Numbered from the stretch's first letter, positions 1-13,026 are shown. The stretch: DNA of 64,000 nt from Ehretia macrophylla (GCA_037974665.1 CM075768.1:3064501-3128500); one strand, 5' to 3'. Numbers and translations are program-made. Notes: generated by a model from the sequence alone, not told the origin.

Positions 1-1602
1 CCCTGGCAATCTCCGGACCAGGCGAATGAGGGAATAGGGTACGGAGTTTTAATATCCACTGGCAAGCCCTCTGTTGCCCAGCCGATATTCAACACATCCG
101 CCCCTGACACTATGGTGGCGTAACCAAATGCAATGCACTTAACAATGACAAGACCATATCAACAATATAAGCAATAACACGTGGGAGGAACAACAAAGTA
201 GTTTGACCTCAAAACAGTTAGAATAGAAGCATTTTATATAAACAATTAAGCCAATTTCAAAGAGGCATATTCAAGATCCATATAGAACTATACCAAAAGC
301 TCCAAAACATCTTGAAACTACATTTAAACATACAAGGAATCATGTCAAGGTCTTAGAAGCGTGAGACAATCGAATTTGTACTTAAACCCCTTTGTAACCC
401 AACCCGTTTTCCTTCCAAACTCATGTTATGGTTCTAGATTAGCAAGCGGCCTATACCATGCTTCTAGTTAAACCTTTAGGCATCTTTAGGACCCTCGAAA
501 TCATGCAAACACCCGCATTTAGCCCGAAAGCCCCAAATTCTCTCTTTTAACTTTGTACTTCACGTACCTCAACCGGGACTCAAATGGGAGCTAGCAAAGC
601 TTAGTTAGGTCTTAGATAGCCTAGGATTACTAAATGTGGAGGCCAATTCAACCCGGATTCGCGATAACCCCGAAATCCCTTTCTAAAAGTTGGCTATTTC
701 CTTCTTTTGCTAGGTTATGAGCAATTAAACCCTACGGGGCCTTTACATTACTTTCATTAACATCTAAAGCACCTATTAAAAATATTAATTCAAGCTATAA
801 GGTCCGATTTCACAAAACCCTAACATTCCCGTCACTATTCATGCTAAATATTCAACGAGCAATTTCAACCAATTAAACTATAAAACAATAGCATAAATTA
901 GGTCTCTACTACTTATATATAACATACATAAGCATATTTGAGCATTGCATAAACATTTAATAGCAAATCTACAAATTTGATAAGTTGACAACATTTTTAA
1001 ATAATGCAAAAACTCATGAAATCCCTCACCTAAAGCGCGTAGGAGCACCTAGAAGGCTTGCACACACCCTAAACTACTTGCAACTAGCTTGGCTTGGCTT
1101 GGCTTAGAATGAAGAATTGGTGAGCAAAAATTCCTCCTTGGATGCACAAAGGGCAATTCAGATTTGCTACAATAATTTCTGCTTCTTTTTTTTTTTTGCT
1201 AAGTTATGACTTGTTTTGTGTGTTGGTTGAGTATATATGTCTAGGTAAACTATTTTAGTGAGAGTGTGTGGTCAAAATATGAGTTAAACTAGCAAAAACC
1301 AAGTCCTAAAGTGCAAATTAATGCTAGCTAATTAAAACACTAAGTTAAGTTACGTAACACTATTCATTAGTTTCAACAAGTCATTTTCTAAATAAGCATT
1401 CCTAACACTTTTAGCCCAAATGCACATTTTCTCATTCCTATAACAATTAATATGATTTATGAAAATGCTAATTCAAGAAAAATAAACAGTTGAAAAATGT
1501 GATGAATAGTAGTCACGTAAAGAAACAAGTAAAGTACAGTAAAAATGCGCAAATAGTGGATACAACAATAATCAAATGTACGGCTAAGTCTCGGGCGTCA
1601 CA
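1..1602 (-). mobile_element. gypsy-type LTR, 3'-sense part cut by window edge (family A)
   Basis: The right end reads CTCGGGCGTCACA, the same terminus (5' end of the LTR in sense) as the units ending at 15297, 58586 and 4474. Bases 1-120 carry the GC-rich island shared with 13690-13820 and 56980-57110, so the LTR runs on the minus strand and its other end lies left of the window. A short CTTGGCTTGGCTTGG tract at about 1087-1107 also occurs in the copies at 14768-14796 and 58064-58079. The TSD cannot be tested; gcctg at 1603-1607 would have to precede the missing end. No protein is encoded. Confidence 0.8.
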
Positions 1603-1920
1603 GCCTGGCCACAAAAATGAACATAATTCCAATCAAAACCACACAAGGCACACAATCACGTATCTACTCATATGCATACACATAATCACATTGGTGCACA
1701 TTATTCACATAGTCACACATAGTCATACATATCGCACATTCTTCATGTTTCACACAAGTATAACACATAAGAACACATTTCTATTTAAGTAAGTACGGCC
1801 TTTTATGCAAGCACACGTTCATTTAAACATACTTTCACATGCACACACTCGAGGTTACACTACCCAACAAACCAAGGACCTTGTCCTGGCTGCAAACTAA
1901 CTAACCTTTGATACCACTTC
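1603..1920 (-). mobile_element. 5' untranslated internal region of a minus-sense gypsy-type element
   Basis: This CA-rich stretch is homologous to 47500-47788: both contain the cacatagt...catacatatcgcacattctt motif cluster, the sequence tacccaacaaac..ggacc, and end in a reversed priming site next to an LTR. It is therefore the start of the internal region belonging to the LTR at 1921-4474. The rest of the internal region is absent or lies left of the insertion at 1-1602. The 100-codon frame at 1490-1792 crosses the LTR boundary and is not a gene. Confidence 0.7.
1906..1916 (-). other. primer binding site (initiator tRNA-Met type)
   Basis: On the minus strand this reads TGGTATCAAAG, one base off the usual plant iMet site TGGTATCAGAG, four bases beyond the end of the LTR 1921-4474. 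It fixes the orientation of that LTR as minus. Confidence 0.75.
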
Positions 1921-2006
1921 TGCAACGTCCCGATCCCTCACGAGATCGGAAGCCCCGATTCCATTCCTAAGGTCACGGAAATGAGAGAAAACAGACAGAG
2001 TCTCCC

Positions 2007-2016
2007 CTATTTATAG
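2007..2016 (-). promoter_or_regulatory. TATA-like element near the LTR 3' end
   Basis: In LTR sense the sequence is CTATAAATAG followed by GGGAGACTC, about 95 bases before the LTR end. The same CTATAAATAGGGGAGAC string occurs at 8927-8943, and CTATAAACAGGGG at 63043-63051 (minus). It is a plausible core promoter that would put the start site in the last tens of bases of the LTR. Other copies lack the TATA (for example near 25305), so its function is inferred. Confidence 0.45.
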
Positions 2017-2440
2017 GACTATATAATACTTGTACACAGGCTATAACCACAAAACAACTCCTTCACAATTCCCGTCCACCAATATCAACACATACAACAA
2101 ACTCTCCAAGGCCATCCAAGCTTTGGAACCCAACAACTCAACAAAAATTTACGAACAAGCATGCAATCTATAGTTATCAAATTCAAATCACACATGCATG
2201 CAAGCTAACCAAACAATAAGGTATTTCATTATAGTTAATATATGCCATAGTGTTGGGAGACTAAATACAATTCTCTACGATACAATATAATTACATACAA
2301 TACTTCTTCGAACACAATTGACTACAATATAAACTTTATGTTTAATTTACATAGACTACAAATAACACACTACCTAAACAAATTCAATCTTGAACCTTAT
2401 GCCGCCAATCTTCGCTACCTGAAATATGTTAGGCGAGGAA

Positions 2441-2465
2441 TGAGCATACTAACCACGTATGCTCA
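2441..2465 (-). other. hairpin H2, perfect 9-bp stem
   Basis: The arms are TGAGCATAC and GTATGCTCA with a 7-base loop. It is one of about 15 positional equivalents in the LTRs of this window, whose stems differ by paired substitutions. Confidence 0.7.
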
Positions 2466-5233
2466 GTGAAGGAAAGGTCACATAACGGGAAGTCTCAAAA
2501 GGGTCTCGTGCATTGCATACAAGACATGTAGACAATTAATAAGATAAGTCTTCATTTGAGATAATAACCTAGTAGCGTATTAAATAACCAATTAGTAAGC
2601 AATAATAGGTAAACAATGATGCACAATGGCCAAGGAACCACAGTTAATAAGGCAAGATTAAGACAATTGACAACTAAATAATACATGCCAAGAAAGGAGT
2701 TCATTCACATCGAGATAAGTACACAACATAACTATAAAATCACAATCAAGGTAACTCTCCAAGGAACAAAGGCCTAAGCGAGAATTACACAATGGACAAC
2801 TATATGACAAGAATTGCAATTAAGACGATTAATTCAAGTATCACTTAGTCAAGCTTGACTCAATCAGGAGATAAACTCCGGTACATTCTGGTGATAGCCT
2901 CCGGCACATTCAAGAATTATATCCGACACTTCGCACATTCGGGAGGCATACCTCGGTACATTCAGGTGATTTATACCGTATGCCGATTAATCACATAATC
3001 AAGATAACATTCACCCAGAAATCATCACGATTTAACATGTAATCCAATACTCTAGTATACCAATCACAAACCACATCACACAACAACCACTTAACGAACT
3101 TTAGAACCATACAATTAGGATATAAGCGTTAACCATGAAATAACCACAAATACACAAAGGGTTAGTAACATGTCTTTTACAAAACTTCACCAATAGCTCA
3201 CATATACCTTAGAATTAAATTTAACATACTATGAGCAATTACAAAGCAATACAAGTACCAAAACACTTAAATTCCCATATTTCCTCTTTGTTAACTTAAG
3301 CCATTTAGCTTCATAACGGAATACGAAGCTCGAGATACGCAAACCAACTATTCTACCTCCCTAATGGTACCTAATGACACCATTTAGAACCTTTAAACCT
3401 CACTTTAAAGCACTATTACACAAAATGTCTGAAAAGTCCTATTTACGCATTTACACTACAAGTACCCTAACTGGGGTTCAATTAAATGAAACGAATGCAT
3501 TTCTAGTACTTCCACACCTATTAGACACTAGCCATGATGCCCAAATGTACCCGGATTCACTTCTAACCCGAAACCCCTTTATAAAGTGAGCTATTTTTGC
3601 ATTTTACATAAGTTTCGAGGAATTAATTCATACACGAACTTTAACCTATCTTCATCAGCACCTAAAGCTTCTATAGATAGCACAAAATCAAGCTGATAAG
3701 CAAATTTTATCAAAACCCTAAAAATGATACTATTCATCATCTTCACCAATTGAGCATTTCAAATTAACCATTAAATTACTCAAATGAGGTCTCTATAGCA
3801 TAAGAATAACACTTTGTAAAAGAATCAAGCATATAAACATCATATAATCAAAAATCTAAAAATTAAAGTTAGAGTCAAAAACTTGAAAGCTATATGAAAT
3901 GCAAATCCCTCACCTAATGCTCTAGATAAGCGAGGAGAAGACTTGGGAGGGCTTGGAAACACTTGGAGATTGCTTGGTTGAGCCAAAGGATGAAGATTGC
4001 AAGCAAAAGTTTCCTCCTTTTTCCTCTCGTGTAGCCACAATTTTGGGGGGGAGGGGGGTTTCTGCTTTGTTTTTATCTCTCTTTCTTAGGCTTAAAATAT
4101 GACAACTAAAAAAGGTCAAAGGGTCAAAGGGTCAAGCTTGGTCAATGGGTGTTTGGGTGGGTCAAAAGGTCAAATAGCTAGCATTTTGGGTCAAATAGAA
4201 AAATGAAAATGCTGAAATTTTACTATTCAATTAAGCTTACTAATAATTTTTTTCCCGTTGCTCCTGATATTCTATGCACGTAATTCCAATTCATTCATGC
4301 CTCTAAAATGTCAAGTAACATAGGAAAAATATAAATCCAAGAAAATAAAACAGTCGAAAATTTTATAAATAGTAACTATTTTTAGTCAAGTTTCTTAAGA
4401 AATAAATGCACATTAAAATGCACAAAAAATATGTAATGTATTACATGCACATGCTTTAGATCTCGGGCGTCACATATGATATGTTCAAATTTGGTATTAT
4501 ACATTGTATATAAGTGCTAGAGACCACATTTATGCCATTGATTCGCTTTTTAAACGGTTAAATTCAATGGTTTGATTTTAGGGTGTGAATAGTGACGAAA
4601 TTTTAGGATTTGTGAAATTGTGTGATATGGCTTGATTCATTACTCCTAATAGGTGCCTTATATGTTAATAAAGATATTTTAATAGTCTCGTGACGTTGAA
4701 TTGCTCGAAACTTCGATAAAACATGAAATAGGTGACTTTTCACAAGGGGTTTCAGGGTTATCACAAATCTGGGTTAATTTGGCCTTCACTTTTGGTATTC
4801 TTAGGCTATATAGGTGTTAAATAAGCTTTAATAACTCCCGATTGAGTTTCGGTTGAGGTACATGTAGTACAAAGTCATAAAGGGAAAATTAGGATTTTTG
4901 TGCTAAACGCGGATAATTGGGTAGTTTCGAAGGTCCTAAGGGTGCCTTATTGGTTAATTAGAAGCTTGGAATAGCCGCTCGCTAAACTAGATCAATAGCT
5001 TGTGATTGGAAGGAAAATGGCTTGTGTTACAAGGGGATAAAGTAGGAAATCTGTTGTCTCACGCTTCTATGACCTTGTAAATGTTGCTTAAGTGTTTAAA
5101 TGAACTTGTGAGGCAAGTGTACTTAGTTAGAGTAATTCGTTAATATGCTTATATTGTTTATGTATTAGTTGTTACGAATTGAGTAAATATGCTTATATCT
5201 TGTATAATGTTTATATTACTTGTATATTGTGTT

Positions 5234-7546
5234 TGTGAAACCCTGGATTTCAGACTTGCATAGAATTGCGTGCTTTGACATGTTTATGGGTTATATGAGT
5301 TAGAATGCGCAAATTTTGTGATTTATATTCCTATTACATGCTATGTGTGCATTCATGAAATTTTCATCAAAATTGGCATTGGAAATTTCATTGTTGCTTT
5401 TTGTGAATCGTATTTTAAATACACGTCCGCTAAAATTTTTACACGGGTGTTTTAGGTGTTTTAAAACCTAGTCCTGATATCTTAATAGACCAGTGTCTGA
5501 TTAAAACGGATTTCAAATTGGATTAGAAATTTAAAGGTTTTTACCCCTTCTTTTGCAAAAATCGAGTTTTAACCGAGTCGGGGGTAAATGTGTGCTTGTG
5601 AATATTGTTGTCACCTAAAAATATGCTCCTTAAAATAGTCTAAGTGTTGTATGCATGTAAGTAAGCAAAATAGTCAAGAAAAACTAATTAAAAGACTAGA
5701 AAATCAACTTTGACTTTTATTATTTTGTTGACCTTAAGCTATATATGCATCAACACACATTGAAATAGCACAAAAACACCCTCAAAAGCACACACATGGC
5801 CGAGAGCCCTTAGAGAGAAAAAGAGAGAAAAGTTCAAGGTTTTTCAAAGCAATTTTGTCTTAAGAAACTCATTTTTTGGTCAAACCTTTTCAAACCGAGT
5901 TGGATTCCGCTTGTTGGGCACCTATTGCATGCATTCCAAGCCTTGTTTTGGACCAAAGGTGAGAGAAAATTTTTAGATCTCAAAATGCTATTTTGTGTCA
6001 ATTTCATATAATTGCATTTTTATCCGATAAAATGTTAAATTGCCTTTAGATTATTGCTCAGCAGTTGCCAAGGATCATTTATATGAGTTATAGCTGTTCT
6101 GAACGGTTGTAGTATGTATTTCTATTTTTCAGGTATTAAAGTTGAGTTATAGCTTCAATGTTGAATAATTGTTGTTGTGGCAGTTGGAATTGAGCGATTA
6201 TGGCTTCTAAAAGTTTGTTAATTGTGGGGTAGTTATGTTGTAGCAAAATCCTAAAATTTTCAGCCAAGAGCATTGCCAAAATTAGGGTTGTCGGGCTTGT
6301 TTTGGATGGCTTTTGATTGGTCTTTAGTGGGGTTATTGTAGTTACATGTGTGGTTGAGTGATAGAAAGTGGTTTGAAGGTTATTGGATTAGTAGATTATA
6401 AGTTATGATTATTGGAAGTTTTTGTAGTCTTTCTTTAAATGTTGAAATATTGTCTTTGGTTGTTTGGGTAGTGTTTGAGTGATTGAATCTTGGGTTGTTG
6501 TTGGTTAGATTCGGGTTTGGATGTGTGGTTTAATGCATATAAGTTGGGTGGCCTACTTTGTCATCTAACTTAGTGGTTTAGCTGTTAATTGATTAATTGA
6601 TGTTATGTTGTTGAAATGTTGTTAACTGATTGATGATTGATGATGCCGGGAGATAGGCAACCTACTTTTGTTGTCCTTCCGTGATATGAATGATTATTAT
6701 TATTATCAAGAGTCTTGATAAGTGTGTGCTAATTCTCGGGCAGCATTGGGCTGTCGGATTGATAACGGCATGACTATCACAGACTACCCCCAGCTCACAT
6801 GGGTAGAGATGCCATGGAAGGAGGGGCTAGATGAGGTACCTCGGGTGTGTATTATGGGGTGTTATAAGAAGATGGTTGAGATCGTGATGACGTTTGGAGC
6901 TATACCAACTAGAGTATCCTTTCACAATTGAATGGTCATTTATGTGGTTGAATTGAAAAGATGATGTTATTGAAGTTGTTATTGTTGTTGAAAAGATCTA
7001 TAGAATTCATCACTGGGCTTTGTTTTATATAAGCTCACTCTCAATCGTTATCTGCAATCAGGTGTTACTGAACCGGATTACGGGTACGTGCCTCAGGAAG
7101 CTGAGAATGTGCCTTACGTGGACGAGTCTTATGTGCCAGAGTCGTTACCATTAGTTTGTTATAGTTTTTGTAATATATTGTATTGTTCAACCTACTTAAG
7201 GATGAGCACTTATGTAATGCTAGTTTAGTAGTCTTTCTTTTGAATATGATTAGGTTGTTAGACTAGTCTATAATCTATTTTGCTAATGTATGATATAGCC
7301 TATGTATGATGTTGGAACGAAGGCTTATAACTTATGGATGAATTGTTGAATGGTTGTTTAATATGTGGAATGGTTATGTTGTATGTTGTTGAAATAGTTG
7401 TGGAGTTGTTGTTGTTCTTTGGAGTTATTTGTATGAAGTTATAAGGGGTTGGTTTAAAGCCCCGGTATCCGTGTTACTGTCGTTATACTGCCAAAATTTC
7501 ATTGTATCCTGACTGGTCGTAGGTGGAGTCGAGTTGGGGCATGACA
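5234..7546 (+). mobile_element. solo LTR, family B, TSD gtgtt
   Basis: It starts TGTGAAACCCTGG, ends GAGTTGGGGCATGACA, and is flanked by gtgtt at 5229-5233 and 7547-7551. It belongs to the same family as 20580-26715 (same sense) and 39794-42236 and 59357-61811 (reverse sense). No internal region, PBS or PPT is present, so it is a solo LTR of 2,313 bp. Two H1-type hairpins (6541-6571 and 6656-6676) and an H2 hairpin (7014-7037) are present. The 69-codon frame at 6722-6931 lies in its GC-rich island and is not supported as a gene. Confidence 0.92.
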
Positions 7547-7930
7547 GTGTTGAATGGGTGAAGTTATACTTAAGACTTGTAACTGGGTTGCTGGAATGAT
7601 TACTTGGATGATATGTTTAGCCAGAGTATATAAAGGTGGCTTCTGCTAAAGATAGAATTCTAATAGATATTGTATACTAAATAAGTGAAGTTATAAGTTA
7701 GCTAACCTAGCTGAATAATTAATGCATGTTGTAGTTAAAGAGTAATTGAAGTAATGCTTGCTCATAGGTTCAAGGTGACAGGAAATGTTGTGATCCAAAC
7801 TTACATCTTGGAGTTGATAAAGGTGAGGAACTCTTCATCCTTATGTGCATAATAGTTTATTTACTTGTACCTCGATTATGTGCCTTAATATAATTGTTAA
7901 GCATTGTGCACTTATTGTCTATATATTGTG

Positions 7931-7960
7931 TTGAGGGCAACCTACTTTGTTGTCTCTCAA
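7931..7960 (+). other. hairpin H1
   Basis: The arms TTGAGGGCAAC and GTTGTCTCTCAA pair over 11 positions (one G-U, one bulged T) around the loop CTACTTT. Equivalent hairpins with different stems occur in at least a dozen other places. Confidence 0.65.
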
Positions 7961-8808
7961 TCATGTGTTTATTGATATAATCTATTGTTATCATTTTGAG
8001 TGCATTACATCGTGGTTGCACAACCATTTGGGCATGGTAGTATCGTGGAAACCGGGCGACATTGGGCTTATTAGTCTACCTCGGCTACCATGGTTGCCCA
8101 GTCCTTCTCTCACTTAGGATTCCGCCCAGGGAGAGTTGAGTTGTAGGATTTCGGGGTACATCCAGAGTATACCTATTTTGGAGTTATAAGGGGATGCCGG
8201 CTTATCAATATCAGTGACATTATTACATCAGGATTTCAGTTCGTGGCTCGTGGTTCGTGATTGAAGAACAAGTTAATCGTATCATTTTTAATGTGTGGTA
8301 ACTTGTTGTTTCAATTGTTCTTTGGTTGTTAAATGCTCTATTTGTATTAACTGCTGCATTGCACGCCCCGGTAGACTTTATCCCTCATTGAGCAATTGTG
8401 ATTGCTTAGACCTCACTAAACATGTTTCAGGTGGCGCAGTTGGAGTAGTTGCCTTGGTTGATATGTGCTATTGATTGAGATTGGAGTGTTTGCCTACTAA
8501 ACTGTGGAAGACTTTATTTTTATTATGTTGTGTTCTATTTTGTGCCTATGGGTTTGTATATATTTGAAGTTGTTGAAGAATTGTAATAGCTTGGTTAAGG
8601 TATGGCTTGAATGGTAATAGATTGTGATAGTTTATCCTTACTTTCCTTTATACCGCTTGCTTGTGTGTTAATGAAAGTTAATATTCGTTTGGCTTTAGTT
8701 TATAGGAAAGTCTAATGGTTAAAATAGAGTGGTATGATAAGCAGATTAAAAAGATAAGGTTTCAAGGATTGATAAATGCATGCTTGTGTGTGTTTTCTAG
8801 GTCTTGCC

Positions 8809-8827
8809 CAAGGCTCGGTCGGCCTTG
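8809..8827 (+). other. hairpin H3, perfect 6-bp stem
   Basis: Arms CAAGGC and GCCTTG enclose TCGGTCG. In other LTRs the loop is TCGGATG and the stem is TTAAGGC/GCCTTAA (13006-13026) or AAGAC/GTCTT (47958-47974). Confidence 0.6.
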
Positions 8828-8926
8828 AGGCTGGGGATGTTAGGGAGATGAAGTTGGTGAATGTGGTGGATATTGGATTTTGTGTGGTTTGTGACTTTGT
8901 TTTCTGTTTACAGGTTTTGATTTATC

Positions 8927-8940
8927 CTATAAATAGGGGA
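8927..8940 (+). promoter_or_regulatory. TATA-like element near the LTR 3' end
   Basis: CTATAAATAGGGGA lies about 115 bases before the LTR terminus at 9043 and runs into the GGGGAGACTCYGTCC motif that all family A copies share. It is the likely core promoter of this LTR; this is inferred from sequence only. Confidence 0.5.
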
Positions 8941-9043
8941 GACTCCGTCCCTCTTTCCTAAAATTTTATGACCGGGTTGGAATTGGGTTGAGAATAGTAT
9001 GGTTATTAGAGCCTTCGGTCTCATGAAGGATCGGGGCGTTACA

Positions 9044-9493
9044 TAAACTTTCCGGTTTGTTTCTAAAATAATTTTACAAAGTCACGGGTCAATAAATAAT
9101 GATAGACTAAATTTTAAAATATTTAAAAGACTAGTTTCAAAAATTTAAAGGAATAGTACTCAAATAAACTTTAAAAGTATTTTAAATGCAATTTTTACTA
9201 AAAATCTTTATAAAAATAATATGAATGCACATATAACAAATACTAAAATAAATAAACTCGTAATTTTACTAATAAAAGTTAATTAAACACATAATTGCAC
9301 GTAAAAGACAAATAAACACAAAATTTCACATATTATTACAAAGAAATATTTTAAACAATTAAATGCACCTATCTCATTTACTAAAATAAATAAACACATG
9401 ATTTTATTCATAAAAGTTAATTAAACAAGAAATTCACATGTAAACTTCAAATATACACATAATTGCACTTATGGTCATAATCGGGATGCCACA
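9044..9493 (-). mobile_element. 5'-sense end of the 3' LTR of element E0
   Basis: This 450-bp stretch closely matches 50770-51220, the right end of the E0 5' LTR. It ends GGGATGCCACA immediately before a reversed polypurine tract, so it is the start of the 3' LTR of a minus-sense element. The remainder of this LTR was displaced by the plus LTR ending at 9043 and lies left of the window. Confidence 0.8.
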
Positions 9494-9677
9494 CTCTCCC
9501 CCCTTAAACAAATTGTGTCCTCGCAATTCCTTCTTATTAAAGAATTCCATATCAACTACGGCAACTCTAGTTAGGTTTATACGAAGAACACCGAAGACCA
9601 AACTCCAATTATTCATCACTGTTGCAAGGTAGAAGCACTATATAAGAATACCGGTGAGAGATCCCAAATCAGAATAT
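9494..9677 (-). mobile_element. 3' internal end of E0 with polypurine tract
   Basis: The reversed tract CTCCCCCCTTAA at about 9496-9507 abuts the LTR. On the minus strand it reads TTAAGGGGGGAG, then TGTGGCATCCC, a typical Ty3/gypsy PPT-LTR junction. The neighbouring gaggacacaattt motif also occurs before the PPT at 62934. The remaining bases, with degenerate repeats like those at 47068-47340, continue at 47068 on the other side of E1. Confidence 0.8.
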
Positions 9678-10892
9678 TGTTGGGGATATGCCCTAATGCT
9701 ATAGTTGAGATGACCTGAATTAGGGTTTAATAAGAATATATTTATGTGTTTTATACACTATGTTATTTCCAGGATGTTCATATTCTCCGCTTCGATATGA
9801 ATGTGTCCCTAATGTTTATCCGAGAAGAAAAATGTTCTAAAAGGGTTTAGGATATTTCACGGTTTTTCTTTGATATGATAAACATTAAGAATTGATTCAT
9901 AGCCCTTTAGATTATTCGACCAGGACTAGAATAATCCAGTACGGGTTATCATATGTTATTACCTTTGATTAACATAGTGATGTTAATGATAAAGGATGGT
10001 GTGCGAAGTGCCAGAACAACATGATGATGTGGACTAATAAACATATGAGTGATCGTCAATGTACGGATCATTGAATGTGACAATAAATAGTGAACTGCAT
10101 GATTTCAGGTTAATAGTTTACTATTTAGTTGGGAATTGTGCAAATTAATCCTCATGCTTGAGAAATTGCGGCTGCCAGTTATATCAGGGGCTAAATACTG
10201 CGTCTGGACAATACCCGTTTTCCAAAAATATGGGTTACGGCCTTTCATGTTTTAGTTTTGTGATATGAATTGACAAGTAATTGTCATGATAGGATATGTT
10301 AACCTCGCGCGCAAAGCGATTTCCTATGATATTTGAGAACTGTCGTTAAACGATGAAGTCCTTGGCCAAGGCGAGTATGAAGTGATGGAAAGGGGTTTGT
10401 CCATAGTAGTAATCTCTTGTTTCACCGGTTCAGATTTATTCATAGTATCGAAGGTGGACTTAACCATTTAATGGTCCTTTCCCGATCGGGACATTTTAAT
10501 AGAAAGATCAAACTACACACTAATTCTTGATGGTTAAATAGATTCATATACATTCTCATGGTACGTTCGTTGCTAGTGCATCACTCATGAGCATGAGGGT
10601 ATTTCAGTAAATGGCAGAGACATTTCTGAAATAGATAAGGAAGTTTATCGGTCCCTTATCGGTTCGTGATTATGAATCTCAAAGGTCACACACTAATAAG
10701 TATCATGAATAAGTTCACCGGAAGCTTGTATAATGTGATTGGTGGCTTTAAGGTGTTAAGAGTCATCTATGTTGGTATTTAGGCCAAAAGTATAATTTTG
10801 GAAAGTTTGGGGTCAAATTGTAATTACTGAAACTTTTGGGGCCAAATTACAATTATTGAAAAATAGTTTCAATATAGATATTACAATGGGCA

Positions 10893-10933
10893 AATATATA
10901 TATATATGTGTGTGTGTGTGTATGTGTGTGTGT
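10893..10933. repeat. TA/TG compound microsatellite
   Basis: A short TA run passes into TG repeats inside the E1 5' LTR. The partner LTR near 46020-46035 has only a few TA units at this place. Confidence 0.9.
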
Positions 10934-11238
10934 TATGGTGATGTAATTTATGAAATGTCACGTCATCATCCAAGTCGTCAAAAGAGAATTGGAAATTAAT
11001 GACTAGATATGTACATGTGGCGTATGCAAGTAGAGATTGATGACTAGGATAGTCCATGTCATCAATCCTAGTCATTTGAATTTGAATTGAATGGATAGGA
11101 TTAAGTCTTGAATAAAGACAAACTAATCATAGCCTTTACTTTTGAAGATAAGTGTTTTTTGCATGATTACAATCCTAGGATTTGCATGGCTTTGTCTTTA
11201 GAAAAAAGCAATTATGATTGGCTATCTAATAAAGATAG

Positions 11239-11360
<122 letters not shown>

Positions 11361-13005
11361 TAAAAGATGACAACATTCTCTCTCCTTCCACTCACAATTT
11401 TGGTCAAGCAAAGGAGGAGAGAGAATATTGAAATGTTGCCATCTAATGCTAATGATTGTGATCCTAAGACACGCATGGCTTGTCATGAAAAGGTGGAAAT
11501 TGTGATTGGTCACTTATTATGATAATTGCTTATATTAATATATGATGACAACTCTCTCTCTCTCTTAATGCCTCTCACACACACACGACACACATACTAG
11601 CAAAAACAACAAGAAAACTTCATCTTTTCTCTATGGTGTTTCGGCTATATCATAGAAGGAGAAGAAAGTTTTTGTTTTTGCCTTTTGATATACACACATA
11701 GCTTCAAAACCTTGAGGAGATACTAGCACTTTACATCTTCAAGTGGTGGTAGAACTTTGGATGCTTGGTGGACCAACTAGGGCCTTCAAGTTAGAAGGAT
11801 TCAAGGGCTAGTCTTCAAGCACCATCATCTCCAAAGTTGTCTACAAAAGGTATACCTTTGTACCACCCTTTTGTTTATATATATAGTTGATATATAGATT
11901 GTGCTTATATGTGGACATTGATAGAATAATACATGTTGAAGTTAGCTAAAAAATTTTGAAATATGTTATTGTCTATTTTGGCCCTAGCTAGCTATCCATG
12001 ATAGTATTCTACGATCTTGAATCCAACAATAGTATATGTAGTGACATGATCTCTAGTTGTTGGCTTGTACTTTCAAGTGGTATCAGAGACTTGGTTTGCA
12101 TGTCCATTATACTTGCTCGTTATGCTTGTGATTATTTTGTATGTATGTCGTGTGTATGTACGTAGATAATGGGCCGATTGTTGGCATTAGAGTTATGCAC
12201 GTTAGAAGCTCATGGTGGATCTTAGTTAATGTATGAAGATCTTGAGGAAATAAGTCTAACTTTGAACATGCATGTTTGTGCCTATGCTTGATGATGGTCG
12301 AAATACACACGGATGCTTGTGATGATTTGCCTTCTTGTTATATGAGCTAAGATGTAAAGATAAATGGTGGATTTGGTCTTTGCTTGTTGACATTAGACTT
12401 TAGATAAGAAGACTATCTTAAAAAGGTACTTGTTAAAAAGTTTCCTTTTGCATGTATATAAAGTCAAAATTTAAAAAAAAAAAAAAACAAGTCTAGTGTG
12501 TTTTTTTTTTATTGAGATGGCCGAAAATCTTCTTGTATGTAGGAAAGTGTTTTTGCTTTTGATGGACATGTAAAGTTGATAGTAGTTGCCTTGGAGTTCT
12601 CATAAGTGTATGTATATTATATGCATGTGTTGGAATGAAAGTTTGATAGTTTGTTTTAAGCTTGTTTTAATATGTTCTTTCATATGATTTAAGTTGAGGA
12701 TTACTTGATGATTAAAAGTGTTTAATAGTCAAGAATGAAACTTATCTATGTGTCTTGAAAATATCAAAATGGATTTCACATAATTGAAGGCCATAGTTGT
12801 AATGCCCCAATCCCTCACGAGACCGGAGGCTCTAATAACCATGCTATTCTCAACCCAATACCAAGCCCGGTCACAAAATTTTTCCTAATGGTTAAGTCCG
12901 GACCCGACACACGGACAGAGTCTCCCCTGTACCGTTGACATTCTGAAAACCTGTAAACACTCAATAAAGCCACAAGACATTCATTTATAACTAAAGATCT
13001 TACCT

Positions 13006-13026
13006 TTAAGGCCATCCGAGCCTTAA
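13006..13026 (-). other. hairpin H3, perfect 7-bp stem
   Basis: Arms TTAAGGC and GCCTTAA surround CATCCGA, which is TCGGATG in LTR sense. The outer pairs differ from the CAAGGC/GCCTTG version at 8809-8827, with both arms changed. Confidence 0.65.

Larger units (their letters stand above)
1921..4474 (-). mobile_element. 5' LTR of a minus-sense gypsy-type element (family A)
   Basis: It starts TGCAACGTCCCGATCCCTC (reverse of the usual ...GGGATCGGGGCGTTACA end, with decay at the terminus) and ends GATCTCGGGCGTCACA. It is followed on the left by a PBS, so this is a 5' LTR. The bases after its right end (tatga, 4475-4479) do not match those before 1921 (acttc). That is expected, because the other TSD copy should flank the 3' LTR left of the window. 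It contains hairpin H2 at 2441-2465, hairpin H3 at 2106-2126 and a reversed TATA-like motif at 2007-2016. Confidence 0.8.
4475..9043 (+). mobile_element. plus-sense gypsy-type LTR, 5' part missing, split by a solo LTR
   Basis: The segments 4475-5233 and 7552-9043 form one LTR, interrupted by 5234-7546. It ends GGATCGGGGCGTTACA at 9043, the canonical 3' end of family A. Its 5' part was separated by insertion of the minus element ending at 4474 and lies outside the window. In order it carries H1 (7931-7960), the TGGTTGCACAACCA palindrome (8013-8026), the GC-rich island (about 8040-8200), H2 (8389-8408), H3 (8809-8827) and a TATA-like motif. It is itself inserted in the E0 3' LTR, whose sequence resumes at 9044. 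Confidence 0.75.

Noticed and set aside
1921-4474. Reading 1921-4474 as a solo LTR like its neighbours
   Set aside because: Flanking pentamers do not match (acttc versus tatga), and a PBS and leader sequence lie directly beside it, so it is a 5' LTR of a larger element.
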